Of a stretch of 64,000 bases of DNA, positions 10,888 through 22,412 are shown in pieces. The position numbers were made by a program, and so were the translations under genes. The DNA comes from Apodospora peruviana. Its lineage: Eukaryota; Ascomycota; Sordariomycetes; Sordariales; Lasiosphaeriaceae. Every line of letters starts with the position of its first letter. Position 1 is the stretch's first letter. The stretch is from NCBI GenBank assembly GCA_033439685.1, contig JAUEDM010000008.1, forward strand, positions 124,001 through 188,000, written 5' to 3'. The notes under the pieces were generated by a model that made no database searches, was not told the DNA's origin, and saw nothing but the letters and a program-made list of their open reading frames with translations.

Positions 10888-13209
10888 ATGCCGCCCGATC
10901 GCCTCTGTGCGGTCTGCCGGAAGCTCAGCTTCGACAAACTGGTCAAGCAATCGATGGAGCAGCCATGGAAAGTATGGCAGTTATTTTCGTCATCGAGGCC
11001 CTCCGAGAAGCTCGGCACGTGGCGAGAAATACAGCGAAAGTCAAGTTGCCCTTTCTGCCGTCTCGTGGTCGAATGCATCCACGCTGTCGTTGTCAGCACC
11101 AGTGGCGGGCTCCCGGAACCCGGCGACGTGATTGAGCTCTCGAACCGCCCAAGCTGGAAGATGTGCATCTTAATCTTTAATTTCAACGGCTCTCTCCACA
11201 AAGTGTTTTCTAACCGGGCGGATCTTGAGCAAGAAGCACGGAATATTCGACTGATCGGCGGCGTCGAGGCCCAGAGACTTCTGATCTCGTGGTCGCATTG
11301 CCGGGCCTTTGGCGAGATACAGTGCTTGGGAGCAGACCCACGGCTGCCGCGCGGCTTGACGTTCCATGGCCGCGCAGTCCGGAGGGCGGAGCCGAACTGG
11401 CCGCTTCTGCGGTGGTGGCTGCGGCACTGCAGTCATTGCCATGGGAATGCGTGCCAGGGGACAACACATGCGAAGTCAGCTCGTCGTGAGTTGCCAGACA
11501 ACATGCGAGTCATCGACGTAGACGACTACTGCGTGGTGCCCTACCGGACGGGGTCGGAGTACGTTGCACTAACGTACGTCTGGGGTGAACACCTCATGGG
11601 GAGATCGATCCCTACCATGGACAGAGCGCGTGCAGAAAATGCCCCTTGGGGAGATAAAGGGATCCCACTTCCAGAATGGATTCCCAAGACCGTGTCCGAC
11701 GCCATCGAAGCGGTGAGGCTCTTGGGATATCGATACATATGGGTCGATGCGCTGTGTATCATCCAGGACGACAAGGCGGACAAGCACGACCAGATTCTTC
11801 GCATGGACGCCATTTACCGGAATGCCAGCTTATCGATCGCCGCCGCGTCAGGAGACCACGCCGACTCCGGTCTCCCCGGGATGAGCGTGCCGAGGAAGTA
11901 CAAGCAGCCGCGCGAGACCGTCTCGGGTGGTCTGACGCTCGCGGTTCCTCTCCCTCGCTTCGACCAGCTGAATGAGGGAAATTTGCTGAAATGGAACACG
12001 CGGGCATGGACTTTCCAGGAGAAGGTGCTGTCGAGGAGGCTTCTCATCTTCACCGACTTCCAGGTCTATTTCAGGTGCTCCAACGGCGTCTGGTCGGAAG
12101 ACGTGGCCGCCGAAACCACGCCGAACCTTGCCCAGCGGAGAAGTAGCGAAGGGTTCTTTTGTTGGGGCGATGAGAAGCTTCCGCACGATTACTCGACCCG
12201 GCGCCCGTACAGTCTCGTTGATTTTCTCAATTTCGGGTCGATGAAGCTGGCGAATATACACTCGTATCAGGGTTCGTTTGCCAACTACACCGCCGTGGTG
12301 GAGGAGTATACCCAGAGAGATCTCACGTACCGGCAAGATGCGCTGCCAGCAATTGATGGCGTTCTTCGTGTGCTTGATCCGGCCGAGTCTGCGTATGTTG
12401 CTGGCCTGCCGAGACGGTTCTTTGACGAGGCTATGCTGTGGCAACCCAAATTTGGTAGCACATGTGTCGAGGTGACCGGGACAGGCGCGCCTTCGTGGTC
12501 CTGGGCAAGCTGGTCTCTCCCTGACGGCTGCACTTGGATGACGCGCGATGTGAGAAGCACGACCAAGTATCAGCAAGCGTATCCCTTCATGTTTTACTGG
12601 ACGCTCGAGTCTGGACCGTCACCTATCTCGCAGTCCAATACAACAACATACATGCATGTGCGTCCTTCAGGAATCACTCCTCTTATAGAGCGCCATTTGG
12701 AAAAGTCAGGATCGTTGCTCAGCTGGAACGCAGCCAGGATTCGTCTTTCACTTGGGCACAAAGTAGATCTGTCCGAGTTGGGATCCGAAGACACGGTGGC
12801 GGCGTTCCACATTTTTAACGATTGGGATGAGAGTATTGGGGAAGTCATCACAACAGGAGGGATGTGGGCGAAATTTACCGACTGGGACTTTATGGAGATC
12901 TCGAGGGGTCAGGAGCTTGAATTCGTCTCCAACATGATTCCCGACCGCCTGCGCCCGACGACTACCGAGACGAAATACGTACAGGGACAGCCAATTTATG
13001 GAAGCGATAATGCCATGGAAATCGTCGGCCGTAAAGAAGGTCACTATGAGACAAAAACGACAGTCGACCCAGAAGATACCTGGAAAGTTGTTAACGTGTT
13101 GATGGTAGAAAGGGTCGGCGAGGTTTGGTATCGACGGGGGATTGGGAAAGTTATTTCCACTGCATGGGAGAAGATGAAGACAAGCCCAGAGATCGTGTAC
13201 CTCGCGTGA
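10888..13209 (+). CDS. HET-domain protein, 773 aa
   Basis: Single exon from ATG 10888 (context TTACCATGCC) to the stop at 13209. The N-terminus has paired cysteines C7/C10 and C54/C57 (CAVC, CPFC), the zinc-ribbon-like start common in this HET subgroup. The HET domain spans about 225-380: EYVALTYVWGEH (224-235), YRYIWVDALCIIQDD (281-295), DQILRMDAIYRNASLSIAAA (301-320), then WNTRAWTFQEKVLSRRLLIF. This is the long subfamily with a C-terminal region of unknown function (WASWSLPDG and beyond). Together with the divergent HET gene on its left and the ANK-SPRY gene on its right it forms a cluster of immunity-like genes. Confidence 0.93.
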   Translation: MPPDRLCAVCRKLSFDKLVKQSMEQPWKVWQLFSSSRPSEKLGTWREIQRKSSCPFCRLVVECIHAVVVSTSGGLPEPGDVIELSNRPSWKMCILIFNFNGSLHKVFSNRADLEQEARNIRLIGGVEAQRLLISWSHCRAFGEIQCLGADPRLPRGLTFHGRAVRRAEPNWPLLRWWLRHCSHCHGNACQGTTHAKSARRELPDNMRVIDVDDYCVVPYRTGSEYVALTYVWGEHLMGRSIPTMDRARAENAPWGDKGIPLPEWIPKTVSDAIEAVRLLGYRYIWVDALCIIQDDKADKHDQILRMDAIYRNASLSIAAASGDHADSGLPGMSVPRKYKQPRETVSGGLTLAVPLPRFDQLNEGNLLKWNTRAWTFQEKVLSRRLLIFTDFQVYFRCSNGVWSEDVAAETTPNLAQRRSSEGFFCWGDEKLPHDYSTRRPYSLVDFLNFGSMKLANIHSYQGSFANYTAVVEEYTQRDLTYRQDALPAIDGVLRVLDPAESAYVAGLPRRFFDEAMLWQPKFGSTCVEVTGTGAPSWSWASWSLPDGCTWMTRDVRSTTKYQQAYPFMFYWTLESGPSPISQSNTTTYMHVRPSGITPLIERHLEKSGSLLSWNAARIRLSLGHKVDLSELGSEDTVAAFHIFNDWDESIGEVITTGGMWAKFTDWDFMEISRGQELEFVSNMIPDRLRPTTTETKYVQGQPIYGSDNAMEIVGRKEGHYETKTTVDPEDTWKVVNVLMVERVGEVWYRRGIGKVISTAWEKMKTSPEIVYLA

Positions 13210-14315
13210 GGCAAAATTTCTGGGAGTCTCCATTTTAAAGATGATCTCATGGATTTTTGTTGACAGGGAGGAGCTCACTCCATCAGCATATTTTGTAGTC
13301 CAGAAACGTATGCAGACTTCCGATAGTCCCCACACTCAGACAACTCGGCTTGAAGGAGCCCTCCCACCCCCTAACTGATTGCCATGAATTTTTGAATGGA
13401 CGAAAGGAGCACCTTTGGTGGTTGGGAAGGAGTTATTTTCGACGTCAGGTCGCTCCTGACACTTCTCCCTATAGTGTTGACGTCAATGAGCTTGAGCCAA
13501 TGGGCACCTGTATCTCATCGGCTTTGTCAGACACACAGCAATCTTCCCCCGGAAACCTTCTTGTAATGCTCAGTTGATCTTTTCGGTTCAGTTTCCACCC
13601 ACCACGCCGTCAGCACGGAGGATGCCCCAGATTTCATGCAGCTTGGCCCTTGTCCGCAGCGGTCGTCCCACATCAGATTATTGAACACCTCTTGGAGAAA
13701 ACGAACATGGGCAAGCTTCATGTCGTACAACATGGAAAAGCAGCAGGTTGGGCATGGGCAAATGTCAGCTGCGTCCAATAGATGCAAAGTGATAAGGTCG
13801 TCGCAGGAAACCCACCACATCACACCACGTATTCCGCATTTGTCCCGATTAATGGACAGGCAGCGGAATTGCAGCACGTACAATGCACGACAGGTTGCTG
13901 CTTTTCACTCGAGCACTGGACGCCAATCATCCCGACGATCATTCAGCTCATGCCCAAGCATGCCAACCTGGAAGCTACCACACCACCAACCTGGGCCGCA
14001 ACCAACCCTTTGCAAAAGAGTGGATTGCCCATTTCATTAGGTATGTATGCAGGCATGTCGCAAGAACTGTCACCTGCAATATTGACAACACCTCTGCACT
14101 TCAAGTGGTAGGGCCTAACATCATTGAAGCAATCTCGGTCAGCATTCGCTCACAGCCTGACTCAGTAACCAGTTTGTCTGATTCCTTTCCGACAAGGCAC
14201 ACATGTTGCCCACCTCTTACAGAACCGGCAGATTTTGCTGTCAGAATAGCGGCACTGTGGCTACCGAGAGAGTCGTCCAGCACTGATTCTGCAGACGTTG
14301 GCGACAATGTATACC
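13210..14315. other. intergenic, no supported gene
   Basis: 1.1 kb between the HET gene and the ANK-SPRY gene. Several medium open frames overlap on both strands (for example 13527-13883 minus and 13883-14389 plus) but none resembles a family or shows splice logic; the last overlaps the first exon of the next gene in another frame. Probably promoter sequence plus old non-coding DNA. Confidence 0.5.
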
Positions 14316-17300
14316 ATGAACCACCACCTGTCGGCCGCACTGAGACTGGTGATATTCCTTGCGAAGGGTGTCTTTGCCAAAGGAAATGATACCGATAACA
14401 CCGAGTTTGCTTTCAATCTCTTTACTGATATAGCACCGTGAGTTGTTCGTATCATGGCTATCGCCAAGGTCAATTGGGTTGGAGATGCCATTTCACTGAC
14501 AGAGTCCAAAGCATCCTCGCGCTTTTCGGCGAACAGTTTGCCCGACAGTTCCTCAGCGAGAGTTTCACATGGCTAGACCACCTCATCTTTGCCTGCGTCC
14601 CGCTTGGCATCTTGACGGCAATAACGGGCGCCATCCGTGTCCAAGGACCCAAGATCGCGCGGTCTTTCATCGGCCGTGCTCGTGAGAATCGCGCAGCTGC
14701 AGAGATCGAGCTCATGTCGTCCACGTCGCAGGAGGTCTGTGAGATGTTTAACGGCAAGGGAATCGTCAGAACCATGGGCAGGCCGACCATTGCACAGATC
14801 ATCATATTTCCCGACCAATATGACCGACTCAAAGAGAGCAGCGACCCGGACGAGACCGACTTATCATGCGGCATCTATACTCTCCAGACGGCGGTTGATA
14901 TCGAGAACAAGACTCCTGGCGTCATGATCTACAAAGGTAAGGTGATATGCAATGTGCGAGGGTCCGGATGCGTATGTACTGACCATAATTCCGCTGCAGA
15001 GTATCACAGCAGGAGTTACAGGCTCGCTGCAAGCTATTTACGGTGGGTCATAACGACGTTCCGGTTCATTACAGGCAAAAAGCTGGTGGATGGAGATCCA
15101 GAGAAGGGCGAGAAAGCCAGAATGCCAGAGTCTGTCGACAACCAGAACCGGCACTCCTCGTTTGACTTCATTGGCGCGCCAAATCTCCAGTTGAATGTCT
15201 CCTCTGGGCAATCTTCTCGGCAGAAGAAAGCAGGAGAGCTCTTCGCAGCTGCTGTGGTTGCCGTCGTCCTGCAGCTCTCGTTGCTCATTATTGCCGCTGT
15301 TACAGTCTACCATGAGCCGACGAAGGCGTCAATCGGATATGATCCTCCACCATACGGATTTCCATGTTTCGTTGCGGGTTCAGTCCTTCTGTTCATCGGG
15401 ATGGGCATCTGCTCCTTCGCCATTGAGAGCAGTACAGTTGAGTTCATGTGGAAGCGGAACAATAAAAAGCATGACGTAAAGATCGTCCCCGATGCTCGGC
15501 CAACGCCCAAGTCCATGGTTGGCCGTATAAAGGAGACAGGAGTGAAACTTGTGCGATGGCTACATGATGCTGTTCGAAGCACTGATGACAAACAACCTGC
15601 CTCGGCAGTGTCTAAGAAAGAATACCCTCGACTAATCTGGCTCCAACAGTCCCAGCGGGTTAACGACCAAGCTTTCGGCGCCTATGCTATACTCGGGGGT
15701 TCTAAGCGCTACATCCTGACATCGAGTCGTCAAGAGGACGTGGAGAAGTGCGAGATGCGGAAAGGAAAAAAGAATGTTCGACCTAAGGCCCGTGTGCCTG
15801 TTTACCGAGCAACCACCAAGAGCGCGACCATCTCCGTCACGGAGAGGGACCCGAGCACACCAGACTTGGTTTTGGCCGAGGACAGGAAAACCGAGGCTAT
15901 CGTCAAAAAGTACACAATAACGACATGGGAGGCCCTGACCATCATCGGGGTGTTTGCCGGCGCGCTCGGGTTCATAACGCAGTTTGTAGGGTTGAGAGGG
16001 TTGTCGTGGCCGTGCTCGGTATCCCAGCTGTTGGCCATCTTCGTCATGGCTCTTGTCAGGGCTCTCATACGACGCCGATTGGGGAAGAGCCCGCTCGCCT
16101 ATCCGGCTCTCGCCAAGTACGAGCTCGACTTTCTCGCCACACAAATCGTTTTCAGCGACACTTTCCGTGAGTTCGAGAAGGCAACAAAGGAGAACAAACA
16201 TCTTGCAGAAGACGAACAGCCCAAGGACGTCTGCTCTCGGTGGAAGGTCGTCACCGCGGAGCCGAACAAGACGGACAGGTTCCCACTTCCCGGAGCTAGT
16301 AACGCGACACCTACTGAGGATTCCACGGCGGTGGCTGTCATCAAGCCAGTCCGCGGCGAGACGAGCCAGCAGCTAGTTCGTGTTCGAGAGCGACTTGGTG
16401 ACCTGTGTAAATGGACTAGTAGGTTGGCATCAATGAGGCACCTCGTCTTCTTCCAGCTCCTGGTTGACTAACACTATGAATGAATAATCAGACAGCGCCT
16501 CTCAAGTTGCTCTTACCTTGGCCCAGTCGATCGAGCGGTTTATGGAGGCCTTCTTCCCTGATGGCGGAAACGGAGCAAAGGGATCGTCGAGCAGCTTGCC
16601 CTCTGAGTGGACCATCGAAGCGTCACACGCGCGCCCCAGTTGGACCGACAAGGTCACCATATCTGTAGAGAGACGTCAAGAAGGCCGAGAGTATAGGTGG
16701 TTCGTCGAAATTGGGAAGATCGAGGCGTTGCTGTCCCTCTGGCTTGCGAGCATCGAGTCCGAGATGATCAAGCAGACAGATGAACTCGGTGACTGGAGGC
16801 GCTCCAAGGTTGGGATCGGGGCGAAGCTTGACTATTGTCGAATTATTGGCGATAACTACAGTGATGACGTATTGAAACGAGACATCTCGTGGTGGGTGAG
16901 CGAGCAGGCCGTCGACCAAGCCAACTCGAATCCCGGGGCAACACTGATTCGAGGCGGTGAGAAGGTGAAGCTGGTCATTGGTTTCAATGGTCCCGTCCAA
17001 GGTTCGAAAGCCATTCTCCATCAACCTGGCAACTTGCAAGGGCATCGTCAGCTAATCTGGTATCATTAAAGTACAAGCAGAACGCAAAAAAATGAACCGG
17101 GAAGAGTTGTCGATTGTGGCCAGTGCTTACCTCCCGACCATCCTCGCTCAGCACATCTTCACCAGTTTCATCTGGTCCGTCGCTAGAAACATGCCTAGGG
17201 ACTGCCTCCGACAGAGCACTGCGGATGTCAAAGTGGAGGCTGGCACATTTACTCCGGACGCCCTCAAAGACACGTGGTACAGCCCAAAACTGAGCCATGC

Positions 17301-20300
17301 TCGGCTTGACGGGTTTGTGAAACATGTCGAGACGGCAGGACTCGGCAGCAGGAGCGAGATTCTCCTGTGTATCATACCTGCATTGAGTTTCAACGATCTA
17401 CTGCCCAACGAGAGAATCCTATCGCTAATGCCCCGTGAAGCCCCAAGAATTGTGGGACACGGTTGGGCCCGGACTGCCAGTTTCTACCACGACCTCCTGG
17501 AGTGCAGCTTTGGATCCGAGATCGAGGAGTACTTCGCGCTTGCAGCTGTCACCACGACCATGGAATTTGTCCACCTTGCCTGTGAACCATACAGCAAGGA
17601 CACCATCGCCCCAGACAAGGAGCTGGACAGGGAGCTCAGGAAACTTGTGGATTTACTCAAGGACAAGTTCTTGAACATTCTGATTAAACTGATGCCGGCC
17701 TTTGATCTTCAGAAGCGACGAGAGGACTTTCAAGACGTCTTCCGTCGCTACCAGAGCGGAAGTGGCAACATCGAAGATGGAGAGGAGGAGCTGGTGGTCG
17801 TCAACGACGAAGACGGAAATACGGATGGTGAAGGTGACACTGCCGCTCTCCGCCGTAGACGTCGCCGCCGCGAACGCAGAATGCTCGCACTCACAGGAGG
17901 CCGGAACATAGACTATGACGGCGACAATTCCGGAGCTCGGGGAGAGGAGGAAACCGATGAACCGATTTCCTTGCTACTATCCTGGAACGGCAGATCCAAG
18001 ACTCCGGACGAGCAGGCGTTTTTGGAAAGAATCGGAATCACCCAGGAACATCTGCGGGCTTGCGAAGCAGGTTCCGGAGAGGGTGTTAGGGACAACCAAC
18101 CTCGTGAGGCCAAGGCGACGAAAGGGCAGAGTGAGTGCTTTTTTGTGTGGTGAAGCATTTCTGGATACACCATTCCACGGCAATAATCAACCTCTGGTAC
18201 CTGCAAGAACCCCCTGTGTGGACTTTTGATAATCAACTCATTGGGGGTTTAAATTGCCTTTTACAAGGTAGTTTAAGGGCTTTATTGTATAGTTCCCTAG
18301 CCCATGTTAGGTCACTACCAGGGCTTGTGTAGGTACCAGAGGTTGATTATTTACCGTGGAATAGTGTAATTTCGCCAGGGGAAAATGTACTAATGGATGA
18401 TCGGCAGTGAGAAACGCCGATATCTTTGGTTGGACAGCTCTTCACTACGCAGCCACCGGATCGAACCCGACAACCCTTATGGGGGTGCTGCAACAGGCCC
18501 GAGACGACCCACAACCAATCCATGAGTGGAAGGACAGATTTAAGCGCAGTCCCATCCACGTAGCAGCACTATGCGGTAATGTAGAGTCACTTAAAGCTAT
18601 GCTTGACGAATTAAAGAAGAAGAAGGTTGAGCCTTCCAGCGCCATTCAGGCCGGAGGCTTGGATGGTATGACACCGATTCACCTCGCTGTGAAGAAGGGG
18701 CACCAGAAATGTGTTGATGTCCTTCTCGGCTTTCACAAGCCATACGAAGTCGACGTCTGGGGCCGCGGTCCCATCCACCTCGCCGCCATAACACGGGATT
18801 TGGCTATCGCAAAGAAGTTACTCGATAATGACTCCAAGCCGGACCAGGCGGATAAGTTTGGACGAACACCGCTGGCCTACCTCAGTAACAATGATGGCAG
18901 CCTGCGTGGTGGTGAACACCAGCAGGAAATGGCTGAGGCTTTTATGGGGGTTTGGAAGAACTTTGACGCCAAAGACGACAACGGCCAGACGGTGCTTCAT
19001 CATGCCGTGGAGTTTCTGAACGAGGAGAAAATCGAGAATTTGTACCTCAAACGAGGTGCAGTCCCCGATGCACCCGACAACAGTGGCAGGACGCCGCTTC
19101 ATCTGGCGGTATCGGTAGGACGAACCAGCGTTGTGCGCCTCCTACTCAAGTACAGCAGCAATCCCACGAGCAAAGACCAGGACGGTCTAACACCATTGAT
19201 GCTGGCTTGTCAGGCTGGCAATTTGGAAATCATTATTGGCTTACTCAACGACGATAAATCCAGAGCGGGTGTTCACGCCCAAGACGGCGTAGGACGGACA
19301 GCATTGCATCACGCAATTCAATCGTCCGGTGATGTTGTCAGTAAACTATTCGATGACATTCCAGTGGATGTCGTCCACAAACTGGCGATCAACACAGACA
19401 ACAACATTGACATCCAGGACCGAGGCGGACGGACGACGTTGCACGCAGCCATCATAAATAACAGAACAGCCATCGCGTTCATTCTTGTGGAGATGGGTGC
19501 TAATATGTACATTAAAGACAACGATGGTCGACACGCTCTCCTTCACGCAGCGGCATCAGACAGGAGTGACAGGCCGATTGATAATGCCTCTTTCCTATGG
19601 TTAGCATTGGAAAAGATGAAGGGAGAGATCAACACACCCGATAACTCTAAATGCACACCATTACACGCAGCCATCCTTGCAGATAAAGATTATAATGCCG
19701 TTTTCCTCCTTACCAGCGGCGCAGACGCAGGAACCATGGATGCGAGTGGCAATACACCCTTGACAATGGCCTGCAGAGCTGGCAATTGCCTCAAGACTAT
19801 CGAACACATAGTTCGCCATTGCAGCAGTGACCTGGTCAATCAAGGAGACCAAGAGTACGACGAACCACCACTCGCCTGGGCGTGCGAACTTGGGAAAGAG
19901 GAGGTTGTTAAGATCTTGCTGGAGGCCGAAACCGTCGAGCCAAATCGACGCGCGTCGAAATGGAAGAACCGCACGCCGCTACATATGGCCATCACTCAAG
20001 ACAACACCGATGTCCTCAGAGCAATGATAGAGAGTCCTCGAGTTGAGCCTAGCTGGGACGTCGTCGACGATGAAGGGCTAAACCCAATCGACTTCGCCCT
20101 CCAGAACATCTCCGATTCAAACCGCATCGAACTGCTGCTGTTGCGTCCTCGGACATCAATCTCTGTTCGGATCAAGGCGATGAAGACGCTAGCAACAAGG
20201 GACCCAGGTGCCCAAGCCAGTACCATCACGAACATCTTGAAGTCGATCGATGATAAAAAATTGCCCACGTCAGATTTTGAGGAGGTGATGAGGCTGCTAT

Positions 20301-21434
20301 TGCCGGCGCTCCAGACCAATGAAACGCTGTTGAACGTGTGGATAGCGAGACTGCGCAATCCCAGGATGGAGAGATGGGCTGATATGCGTTTGCCGCTGCA
20401 CTTGCTGGCGCAGTACGGCCAAGTTAAGACTGTCGCGAGCCTGGTAGACAAGGTGGAGAATCCTCTTGCTGTCGACGAGGACGGCTGGACGTACATCGAC
20501 GTTGCCGAGAAGTACGGCTACCCAGCCCTCAAAGATGAACTGGCAAAGGTCCTTCCGAATACCAAATCCAGCAGACCATCAACGTACCGTACCCCGTCGA
20601 CATTTCCAAGCCCACCTACCGGATGCGGAGTCACGCTCTCACAAACCTGCGGTGAGCACGGTGCCTCCACTCACTCGTGCGAAGGAACAATCGGTAATCG
20701 AGACACCACATCGCCTCTTAATTGTCCTAAGGGTGGTTTGCTGACTATTCACCCTTCTTATAGAAATCAAGGTCGAGCTTACCGAGACTACTACTGCCCA
20801 AGAATCTCTAGATAGGATTTGCCTGCGCGTCAAAGAATGCATCCCTCCCACTGCCACCTCGTTTTATTATGAAGTCCACATCCTGACCCATGACGAGGGA
20901 AGGTGCGTGCAAACACTGTCCATTTCTGTTGGGGGTTTTACCCTTGGATCCTAATACTCCTCAGATACTTTGCCATTGGCTTCAGTCAAGCAGAGGTGCC
21001 CAACGACAGGTATCTCGGGTTTTTCACCGGGTCATGGGGCTACCATGCGGACGATGGTGACCTCTACTTCTCTCCACCAGAAGGGGTAGACTCTTCTGGC
21101 GCGAGGTTGGAATCCAATCATCCCGAGAAATATCGCGCTGGCGACGTTGTCGGCTGCGGGTTGAACATGTTGACGGGGGAAGGCTACCGCACTCGCAACG
21201 GGGAGCGGCTAGATTCAGGTTTGTGTGACACCGTTTGTTTCTGTAAAAGCAGATGTGTGCTGACTCGAGTGGTGCACCCTAGGGGACGTATTCCGTGAGC
21301 ACAAGTACAAGAAGGGCAAGATATATCCTTGTGTAGGCTTTCCTGTTGATGTTGCGTTTGGGATTGTCCACGTTCGTGTGGTCCTCCGCCCCTCCGAAGC
21401 GCATCGTTTTCACTATCTTGGGCCGTACGAATAG
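14316..21434 (+). CDS. giant membrane-anchored ankyrin-repeat/SPRY protein, 2107 aa
   Basis: Nine exons: 14316-14437, 14512-14936, 15000-16418, 16492-17001, 17072-18130, 18408-20651, 20764-20902, 20965-21218, 21283-21434. All phases match and the total is 6324 nt. The start (MNHHLSAALR) begins a signal-like hydrophobic stretch, followed by FAFNLFTDIAPILALFGEQFARQF and SSTSQEVCEMFNGKGIVR, hallmarks of a large fungal family with multiple membrane spans in the first half (more spans near residues 250-330 and 480-540). About 18 ankyrin repeats follow from residue 1179 to about 1880 (GWTALHYAA, GRTPLHLAV, NRTPLHMAI). A SPRY domain closes the protein (1927-2107: YFAIGFSQAEVPND, GCGLNM, GKIYPCVGF). 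The role is unknown; the architecture suggests membrane-linked protein recognition. Intron 5 contains a TIR element. The donor of intron 6 could instead be at 20694, also in phase. Confidence 0.88.
18168..18366. mobile_element. 199-bp MITE-like element inside an intron
   Basis: Terminal inverted repeats of about 37 bp: left CACCATTCCACGGCAATAAT continuing CAACCTCTGGTACCTGCA, right the reverse complement with a few changes. Both ends are flanked by TA (18166-18167 and 18367-18368), the target duplication expected of Tc1/mariner-type elements. The interior has no coding capacity. The element lies wholly inside intron 5 (18131-18407, 277 nt) of the ANK-SPRY gene; removing it plus one TA leaves 76 nt, the usual intron size here. 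A sequence resembling one end recurs near 52928. Confidence 0.85.
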
Positions 21435-22412
21435 AAAATAGGGGTAGCGGATAATGAGATAAAACCATTCAACCACAAGTCTCCGTACCGGCATCTTCTA
21501 ATTGACGCGAGTGTATGTTTGGAAAGAAGGTTGAGTCTGGTGACACTAGACATAATCTATAAATCAGCTATCTGGGGGTTCGTGTTCACAGATTCGGGTA
21601 TCAACTTTGTTGAACATAATACGGATATAACATTTCTAAGATACACCTCTGTCGGGATTTGAAAGGTTAGTGCTGGTACCTTCCAAGGCCCCGTCTAGAT
21701 AAGAAAGCACCTTGTTGTGACGAGCCCACTCAATTGACCCAAACCAACTGAGCTAGACCCCCTCACACCAAAAGGATGCCAGAATACTAAAGGTGTCAGT
21801 CAGCCTTTGTTTGGTATTCTAATGGGTTATATACCGTTGACGGTCGCAATCAATTCAATCAAGGCTCAATCGCACCGACTGTCACAATAAGGTTTCTAAA
21901 TCCCGGTAAAGGAGTACCTATAGTTTAGCAAGACGTTTCCTACAGTCTATCGAAACTACCTTTTCTACTAAATATTATATTTTAACTTACTTATAATAGC
22001 ATACCGGCCCTACTCTTTAAAGATCCAGGATCTCTAATGTAAGCATTAGAGTTAAAATGAATATTAGTGATTTATTATAAATACAACGGGGTTTCTTATA
22101 TAAAGTAAGCCTTGGAAAGTATCGACACTAACCTTTTTGGATCCCGACTGCACGGTACCTGATCTGCAGCACAAGTTCTCAGGATTCACAGGAGCTGAGT
22201 GGTTCCTTCTCTGTCCCGCCAAGTCTCCTTGTAGCTGCCTTGAACGCCCTTAGCATACAAATGTTGACGTCAATCCTTTCACCCACGACGCCAAATATCT
22301 CTCAATCACGCCTTTGTTTCTTCGGGTAAGAAGAAGTCATTCCCAACCCGTTTCACACTTAGGAATTTCACGCACAACCTCCGAATCCAGCTGTCTGCGC
22401 ATCGGGAAAAAA
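21435..22412. repeat. AT-rich repeat relic with inverted segments
   Basis: The middle (about 21890-22120) is strongly AT/TpA-rich and has no open frames, as expected of RIP-mutated repeat DNA. Near-identical inverted segments lie at about 21651-21702 and 22094-22150: one reads TCGGGATTTGAAAGGTTAGT, and the reverse complement of the other reads TCGGGATCCAAAAAGGTTAG; both continue into CTTCCAAGG or CTTTCCAAGG. The dispersed repeat copy B (21735-21888) lies between them. The last part (about 22170-22412) is ordinary sequence and likely promoter for the hydrolase. Confidence 0.72.
21735..21888 (-). repeat. dispersed repeat, copy B (inverted relative to copy A)
   Basis: Matches 1580-1745 on the opposite strand across most of its length. 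On the minus strand it also contains TAGCTCAGTTGG (21744-21755), a perfect match to the RNA polymerase III A-box consensus of tRNA genes, and beyond its end CTTTCAAATCCCG (about 21653-21665), close to a B-box. This raises the possibility of a tRNA-related SINE, but no folded tRNA is visible and copy A has lost the A-box. Confidence 0.75.

Noticed and set aside
13883..14389. 168-codon plus-strand open frame before the ANK-SPRY gene
   Set aside because: It begins without a convincing start, overlaps the true first exon (14316-14437) in a different frame, and has no family-like motif.
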